The notes under the pieces were generated by a model that saw only the letters and a program-made list of their open reading frames with translations, ran no database searches and had not been told where the DNA came from. A DNA stretch of 10,019 nucleotides from Gemmatimonadota bacterium (GTDB lineage: Bacteria > Gemmatimonadota > Gemmatimonadetes > Longimicrobiales > Longimicrobiaceae), in the NCBI GenBank assembly GCA_019240375.1, contig JAFAYN010000217.1, positions 1-10,019 on the forward strand, given 5' to 3'. This document shows positions 6,771-10,019 of this stretch, in pieces (the first letter of the stretch is position 1; each line of letters begins with the position of its first letter). Position numbers and translations under genes: made by a program.

Positions 6771-7328
6771 ATGGCAGAAATCGACAGCGACGCGGTACTC
6801 GTGGGGCGTGCCCGGCAGGGCGACGCCGGGGCGTTCGAAACGCTGGTGCGGCGGCACCTGAAATCGGCGTACGCGGTCGCGCTCGCCCAGCTGGGGGAGC
6901 GGGCCGACGCCGAGGATGTCTGCCAGGACGCGTTCATCACCGCGCTGAAGCGGATCGAGGACTGCCGCAAGCCCGACCAGTTCGGCTCCTGGCTGATGTC
7001 GATCGTACGGAACCGGGCGCACGACTACCGGCGGTACCGGACGGTGCGGGACGCGCTCCCGCTGGACGCGGCGACCGAGGCGTCGGGCCGGGAAGACCCG
7101 GAGTGGGACGCCGAGAACGCGGAGCTGCGGGAAGACCTGGAGGAAGCGCTCCAGCACCTGACGGAATTGCAGCGGGAGGTGATCCTCCTGTACGACTTCG
7201 AGGGGTGGAGCCACAGGGAGCTGGCGGCGAAGCTGGGAATCACCGAGGGATCCGCACGGGTGCACCTGTTCAACGCGCGACGCGCCCTGCGGGAGCGCCT
7301 GTCGGAAAGACACAAGGAGGAACCGTGA
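6771..7328 (+). CDS. ECF-family RNA polymerase sigma factor
   Basis: A 185-residue sigma-70 family protein with only regions 2 and 4, the ECF layout. Region 2 covers about 24-93 and includes the acidic core-binding segment ERADAEDVCQDAFITALKR (43-61) and the promoter-melting part FGSWLMSIVRNRAHDYRR (71-88). A variable acidic linker (about 95-123) follows. Region 4 covers about 124-176, with LTELQREVILLYDFEGWSH and the helix-turn-helix ELAAKLGITEGSARVHLFNAR (150-170). The start ATG 6771 has only a weak ribosome binding site (CGGA nearby). The stop overlaps the next start (GTGA at 7325-7328). That gene encodes a small membrane protein, the usual arrangement for an anti-sigma factor. The target promoters are unknown, but GGAACC upstream suggests autoregulation. 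Confidence 0.93.
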   Translation: MAEIDSDAVLVGRARQGDAGAFETLVRRHLKSAYAVALAQLGERADAEDVCQDAFITALKRIEDCRKPDQFGSWLMSIVRNRAHDYRRYRTVRDALPLDAATEASGREDPEWDAENAELREDLEEALQHLTELQREVILLYDFEGWSHRELAAKLGITEGSARVHLFNARRALRERLSERHKEEP

Positions 7329-7702
7329 ACATCGAGGACGATTTCCGCGACCTCGCCCCGCTCGACCCCGGCCGCGACGCCGTCCGGTGGGAGAGCATGG
7401 TGGGAGCCATCACCCGGGCGGCACAGCCCGAGCTGGCGCGCCGGAGCAGGATGCCGGCTCCGGGAATGCTGATGCTCCTCTCGGACTGGATGCGCCCGGC
7501 CGTGTCGACGGCGGCGCTGCTGGCGGCCGCGGCGGGTACCTTCCTGCTCACGGAGCAGCAGACCACCGCGACCGCTTCCACCGCCACCACAGCGGGGCTC
7601 GCCGACGCGCTCTACCCGGTGCCGGTAGCGACCTGGATGGACGCGGGACAGGCCCCTTCGCTGGAGGACATGGTGACCGCGCTGGAAGGAGACGGACAAT
7701 GA
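7325..7702 (+). CDS. Small single-pass membrane protein, probable anti-sigma factor
   Basis: The frame is open well upstream inside the sigma gene, but the real start is almost certainly GTG 7325, which overlaps the sigma TGA and follows a strong AAGGAGG (7314-7320). The product has 125 residues. An acidic-to-basic cytoplasmic part (1-57), one transmembrane helix (about 59-77, rich in Ala and Leu) and a Thr/Ala-rich outer part (78-125) give the topology of CnrY-type or other short anti-sigma factors. There is no HxxxCxxC zinc-binding anti-sigma motif, and I cannot recognise the family from sequence. The role is inferred from position between an ECF sigma gene and a Spy/CnrX-like sensor, with 4-base overlaps on both sides (GTGA and ATGA), which points to stoichiometric coupled translation. 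Confidence 0.7.
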   Translation: MNIEDDFRDLAPLDPGRDAVRWESMVGAITRAAQPELARRSRMPAPGMLMLLSDWMRPAVSTAALLAAAAGTFLLTEQQTTATASTATTAGLADALYPVPVATWMDAGQAPSLEDMVTALEGDGQ

Positions 7703-8184
7703 GCCCGGAAGGGGATCGGACGCGCAGGGCCCGGCTCTTCGCGCTGCTGAGCCTGGTGGTGGTCTTCATCGCCGGGACGCTGGTGGGCGCCGCCGCCGAG
7801 CACGCCCGGGGGAGGCCCGGGGGAGGCCCGGGGCGCGGGGGGCCCGGCCGCCCGGAGATCTTCGCGGCGCAGGGGGAGCTGGCGAAGAGGCTCCACCTCA
7901 CCCCGTCGCAGAGCGACTCGATCCAGAAGATCGTGACGCGCAGCCGGGCCGAGGCGGACGCCATGTTCCGGGAGATGAGGCCGCGGCTCCGTGCCCGCTT
8001 CGACTCCACCACGACCGCGATCGACGCGGTCCTGACGCCCCAGCAGCGCGCGGAGTTCAAGCGGATCCGCGACGAGCACAGGGCGGAGCGGCGGGGACGG
8101 GGCGGCGGATCCGGGTGGCCGGGAGGTCCCGGCGGCCCGGAAGGAGGACCCGGAGGTCCGCCTCCGCCGCCGGAAGGACACTAG
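7699..8184 (+). CDS. Membrane-anchored Spy/CnrX-like periplasmic sensor protein
   Basis: The start ATG 7699 overlaps the previous stop (ATGA). The product has 161 residues. A basic N-terminus precedes one hydrophobic helix (about 13-33) that may serve as an anchor or uncleaved signal. A Gly/Arg/Pro spacer (36-52) leads to a helical domain with LTPSQ (67-71) and LTPQQ (112-116), the LTxxQ signature of Spy, CpxP and heavy-metal sensor proteins. The tail (132-161) is Gly/Pro-rich with a run of five prolines. CnrX binds metal through several His, Glu and Met residues. Here the only histidines are 35, 66, 127 and 161 and there is no HxxxH pair, so metal sensing is doubtful and misfolded protein or another envelope signal is equally possible. 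With the two genes before it, it makes a sigma/anti-sigma/sensor trio. Confidence 0.75.
   Translation: MSPEGDRTRRARLFALLSLVVVFIAGTLVGAAAEHARGRPGGGPGRGGPGRPEIFAAQGELAKRLHLTPSQSDSIQKIVTRSRAEADAMFREMRPRLRARFDSTTTAIDAVLTPQQRAEFKRIRDEHRAERRGRGGGSGWPGGPGGPEGGPGGPPPPPEGH
7805..7833 (+). repeat. 11-bp tandem repeat inside the Spy/CnrX-like gene
   Basis: The unit CCCGGGGGAGG occurs at 7805-7815 and 7816-7826 and is followed by a partial copy (7827-7833). It encodes the Gly/Arg/Pro spacer after the membrane helix. Because 11 is not a multiple of three, gain or loss of one unit would shift the reading frame. Confidence 0.85.
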
Positions 8185-8196
8185 CGGAGCAGTAAA

Positions 8197-8225
8197 GGGC
8201 GAAGGCTCGCATCGCGAGCCCGCCC
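8197..8225 (+). terminator. Terminator-like hairpin after the sigma/anti-sigma/sensor cassette
   Basis: GGCTCGC (8204-8210) pairs with GCGAGCC (8214-8220) around the loop ATC. The stem is extended by GGGCG (8197-8201) with CGCCC (8221-8225) past an AA bulge, giving 12 pairs in all. It starts 13 bases after the stop codon. There is no T-tract. Confidence 0.6.
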
Positions 8226-8227
8226 GG

Positions 8228-8295
8228 CCGGACCGAGTAGAGTTCCGGATGGATCCTGGTGAATGTTTGCAGATCTGTTAAGGACATAATATATA
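8228..8295 (+). promoter_or_regulatory. Probable promoter region of the TolC-like gene
   Basis: An AT-rich patch interrupts the GC-rich sequence just before the gene. TTTGCA (8266-8271) can serve as a -35 box with TATATA (8290-8295, spacer 18) or TAATAT (8287-8292, spacer 15). An inverted repeat CCGGA-N11-TCCGG (8228-8248) lies just upstream and could be an operator. The exact -10 box is unsure. With the hairpin at 8197, this suggests the export genes are transcribed separately from the sigma cassette. Confidence 0.45.
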
Positions 8296-8312
8296 GAAGC
8301 GAGGAAGAAAAG

Positions 8313-9644
8313 ATGATCGACATACTCGTGCAACCAGGCGCGTGGCGCCGCGTGGTGCCGGTGGCGGTGGGGATCCTGGAGCTGGCGTTCGCGCCGTTCG
8401 GGGCCGCCGCGCAGCAGGCCGAGCCCCCCGCGACGGTCACACTGGAGCAGGCCACCGCGCTGGCGTTCCAGCACAACCCGCAGGTGGTCCAGGCCGCCGG
8501 GACGGTGAGCACCTCCAGGGCGGCCGAGCGGACCGCGTTCGGAGCGTACCTGCCGAGCCTGTCGGTCAACGCCGGGACCTCGCTGGCGGGGAGCAACCAG
8601 TTCGGCTCGCAGGTGGGGAGCATCTCCACGGGGACCAGCGACTCGTACAGCGCCGGCCTTTCGGCGGCGTGGGACGTGTACGACCCGGGCCGCGGCGCCG
8701 AGCGCACCCAGGCGAAGGCGCAGACCCAGGCCGCCCAGGCCGACGTGGTGGCGCAGCGCGCCGGCGTGTCGCTGAGCGTGGAGCAGTCGTTCTACGCCGT
8801 GCTCCGGGCCGAAGACCTGATCGGGGTGGCGCAGTCGCGGATCCAGCGCGCCCAGGAGGGGGTGGACGCGGCGCAGAAGCGGCTCACCGTGGGCTCCGCC
8901 ACCCGCTCCGACGTGCTGCGGGCGCAGCTGGAATTGAACACCGCGCAGAGCGCCCTTCTGGAAGCGCAGACGCAGCGCGACGCCGCCCGGCTGGCGCTGG
9001 GGCGGCTGGTGGGAGCGGACGGCCCGGTGGGCGCGCAACGCGCCGGCGACGTGTCGCCGAAGCCGCTGGCGATGACCGACGAGCAGCTGATCGCGTCGCT
9101 GGTTTCGCAGGCGCCCGCCATCCAGGCGGCGCAGGCCGCCTCCCGTGCGGCCGAGGCCGGGACCGCAGCGGCCCGCAGCCAGTACCTGCCGTCGCTGCGG
9201 CTGACGACGGGCTACAACTGGGCCAACCAGGACCCGGCGTTCTCGGACAGCCGCGGGAGCTGGTCGCTGGGGCTGGGGATCTCGTACCCGGTCTTCAACG
9301 GCTTCCAGCGCGAGGAAACCTCGGTGCGGGCGCAGGCGCAGCAGGTCACCGCCGAGGCCCAGCTTGCCGACGCGGCGCGGCAGGTCCGCTCGCAGGCGGG
9401 GAGCGCCCTGGGGCAGCTCCACCTCTCGGAAGAGAAGATCAGGCTGGCCGAGCAGGCGCTGCAGACCTCGCGGGAAGACCTGCGGGTGCAGCAGGAGCGC
9501 TACCGGCTGGGGGCGTCCACCATCCTCGACCTGCTCAGCTCGCAAGGCGCGGTGGTGGAGGCGGAGAACAACCTGGTCGCCGCACGCTACGACTACCAGC
9601 TCGCCCGCGCGCAGCTGGAGGCCCTGGCCGGGAGAGAGCTGTGA
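8313..9644 (+). CDS. TolC-family outer-membrane efflux protein
   Basis: The start ATG 8313 is preceded by GAGG (8301-8304) in a purine-rich tract; an in-frame ATG at 8259 lies inside the promoter region and is rejected. The product has 443 residues. Residues 1-33 are a signal peptide ending near GAAA/QQ. The mature protein shows the outer-membrane-factor pattern: [17 protein letters not shown] (42-58), a beta-strand segment [11 protein letters not shown], long Ala/Gln-rich coiled-coil helices, a second strand segment [15 protein letters not shown], and a closing helix with [11 protein letters not shown] and [22 protein letters not shown]. Such proteins trimerise to form the outer-membrane channel and periplasmic tunnel of tripartite exporters. 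Its TGA overlaps the GTG start of a MacB/LolD-type ATPase gene, so the partner is probably an ABC exporter of the MacAB kind. No periplasmic adaptor gene is visible; it may lie beyond the right edge. Confidence 0.92.
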   Translation: MIDILVQPGAWRRVVPVAVGILELAFAPFGAAAQQAEPPATVTLEQATALAFQHNPQVVQAAGTVSTSRAAERTAFGAYLPSLSVNAGTSLAGSNQFGSQVGSISTGTSDSYSAGLSAAWDVYDPGRGAERTQAKAQTQAAQADVVAQRAGVSLSVEQSFYAVLRAEDLIGVAQSRIQRAQEGVDAAQKRLTVGSATRSDVLRAQLELNTAQSALLEAQTQRDAARLALGRLVGADGPVGAQRAGDVSPKPLAMTDEQLIASLVSQAPAIQAAQAASRAAEAGTAAARSQYLPSLRLTTGYNWANQDPAFSDSRGSWSLGLGISYPVFNGFQREETSVRAQAQQVTAEAQLADAARQVRSQAGSALGQLHLSEEKIRLAEQALQTSREDLRVQQERYRLGASTILDLLSSQGAVVEAENNLVAARYDYQLARAQLEALAGREL

Positions 9645-10019
9645 TCGCCCCCGCGCCGGTGATCCACGTGCAGGGGCTCCGCAAGGAGTACCGGATGGGC
9701 TCCGAGACGGTGCAGGCGCTGCGCGGGGTGGACCTGCGGATCGGCCGCAACGAGTACGTCGCGGTGATGGGGCCCTCGGGCTCCGGCAAGTCCACCTTCA
9801 TGAACCTGATCGGCTGCCTCGACACTCCCTCGGCCGGGGAGTACTGGCTGAACGGACACGCGGTGGCCGGCCTCTCGGACGACGAGCTGGCGCGGATCCG
9901 CAACCAGGAGATCGGCTTCGTCTTCCAGACCTTCAACCTCCTCCCGCGCAGCAGCGCGCTGGAGAACGTGGAGCTCCCGCTGGTCTACGCGGGGATGGCG
10001 AAGAGGGAGCGGCGCGAGC
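9641..10019 (+). CDS. ABC transporter ATP-binding protein, LolD/MacB type, 3' end outside the window
   Basis: The start GTG 9641 overlaps the TolC-like stop (GTGA) and follows GGAG at 9631-9634, six bases away. The 126 visible residues contain the A-loop region ([17 protein letters not shown]), Walker [10 protein letters not shown] (44-52), the family-typical [19 protein letters not shown], and the Q-loop [24 protein letters not shown] with Gln96. The signature motif and Walker B lie beyond the edge. Sequence around Walker A and the Q-loop is typical of the LolD/MacB/FtsE group, which powers mechanotransmission exporters rather than true importers. Whether the chain ends as a separate ATPase or is fused to a MacB-like permease cannot be seen. 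Coupling to a TolC-family gene favours a macrolide, peptide or siderophore-type exporter; the substrate is unknown. Confidence 0.92.
   Translation, partial: MIAPAPVIHVQGLRKEYRMGSETVQALRGVDLRIGRNEYVAVMGPSGSGKSTFMNLIGCLDTPSAGEYWLNGHAVAGLSDDELARIRNQEIGFVFQTFNLLPRSSALENVELPLVYAGMAKRERRE

Overview
The window is about 10 kb of very GC-rich bacterial DNA. The gene content suggests a Gram-negative environmental bacterium: a secreted BNR/sortilin-type protein, a TolC-family outer-membrane factor, and Spy/CpxP-like periplasmic proteins next to an ECF sigma factor. This mix would fit Gemmatimonadota (Longimicrobium-like), but that placement is an inference. No RNA genes, insertion sequences or CRISPR arrays were seen. 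Codon use looks broadly native throughout.

Layout. (1) 1-1987, minus strand: a secreted BNR-repeat (sortilin/VPS10-like) protein running off the left edge. (2) 2102-4632, plus strand: a membrane histidine kinase of the NarX/DesK type whose stop overlaps the start of a class I FAD/NAD(P) disulfide reductase (MerA/RclA/Lpd superfamily). (3) 4648-5928: a near-consensus promoter, a leader of about 210 nt with three tandem hairpins, and thioredoxin reductase (trxB), ending at a long terminator-like hairpin. (4) 6088-8184: a secreted Spy-like LTxxQ protein, then an overlapping cassette of ECF sigma factor, single-pass membrane protein (probable anti-sigma factor) and membrane-anchored Spy/CnrX-like sensor. 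(5) 8313-10019: a TolC-like outer-membrane factor overlapping the start of a LolD/MacB-type ABC ATPase that runs off the right edge.

How they fit together. The left half concerns thiol/disulfide redox: a kinase coupled to one flavin disulfide reductase, then trxB under its own structured leader. The right half looks like an envelope-stress module. Its sigma/anti-sigma/periplasmic-sensor trio precedes export genes, an order reminiscent of cnrYXH-cnrC, although the exporter here is ABC-type rather than RND.

The strongest novel signal is the trxB leader. Three hairpins (4720-4744, 4758-4784, 4800-4826) share the form GAG, A/G mismatch, variable 4-5 bp stem, loop RGCNGTAYC. Stem bases differ between copies but pairing is kept. 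The trxB Shine-Dalgarno lies in a fourth copy of the 5' arm (GGAGACC) that can pair with the 3' arm of the third hairpin. This suggests a cis-acting RNA switch that I do not recognise as a known class.
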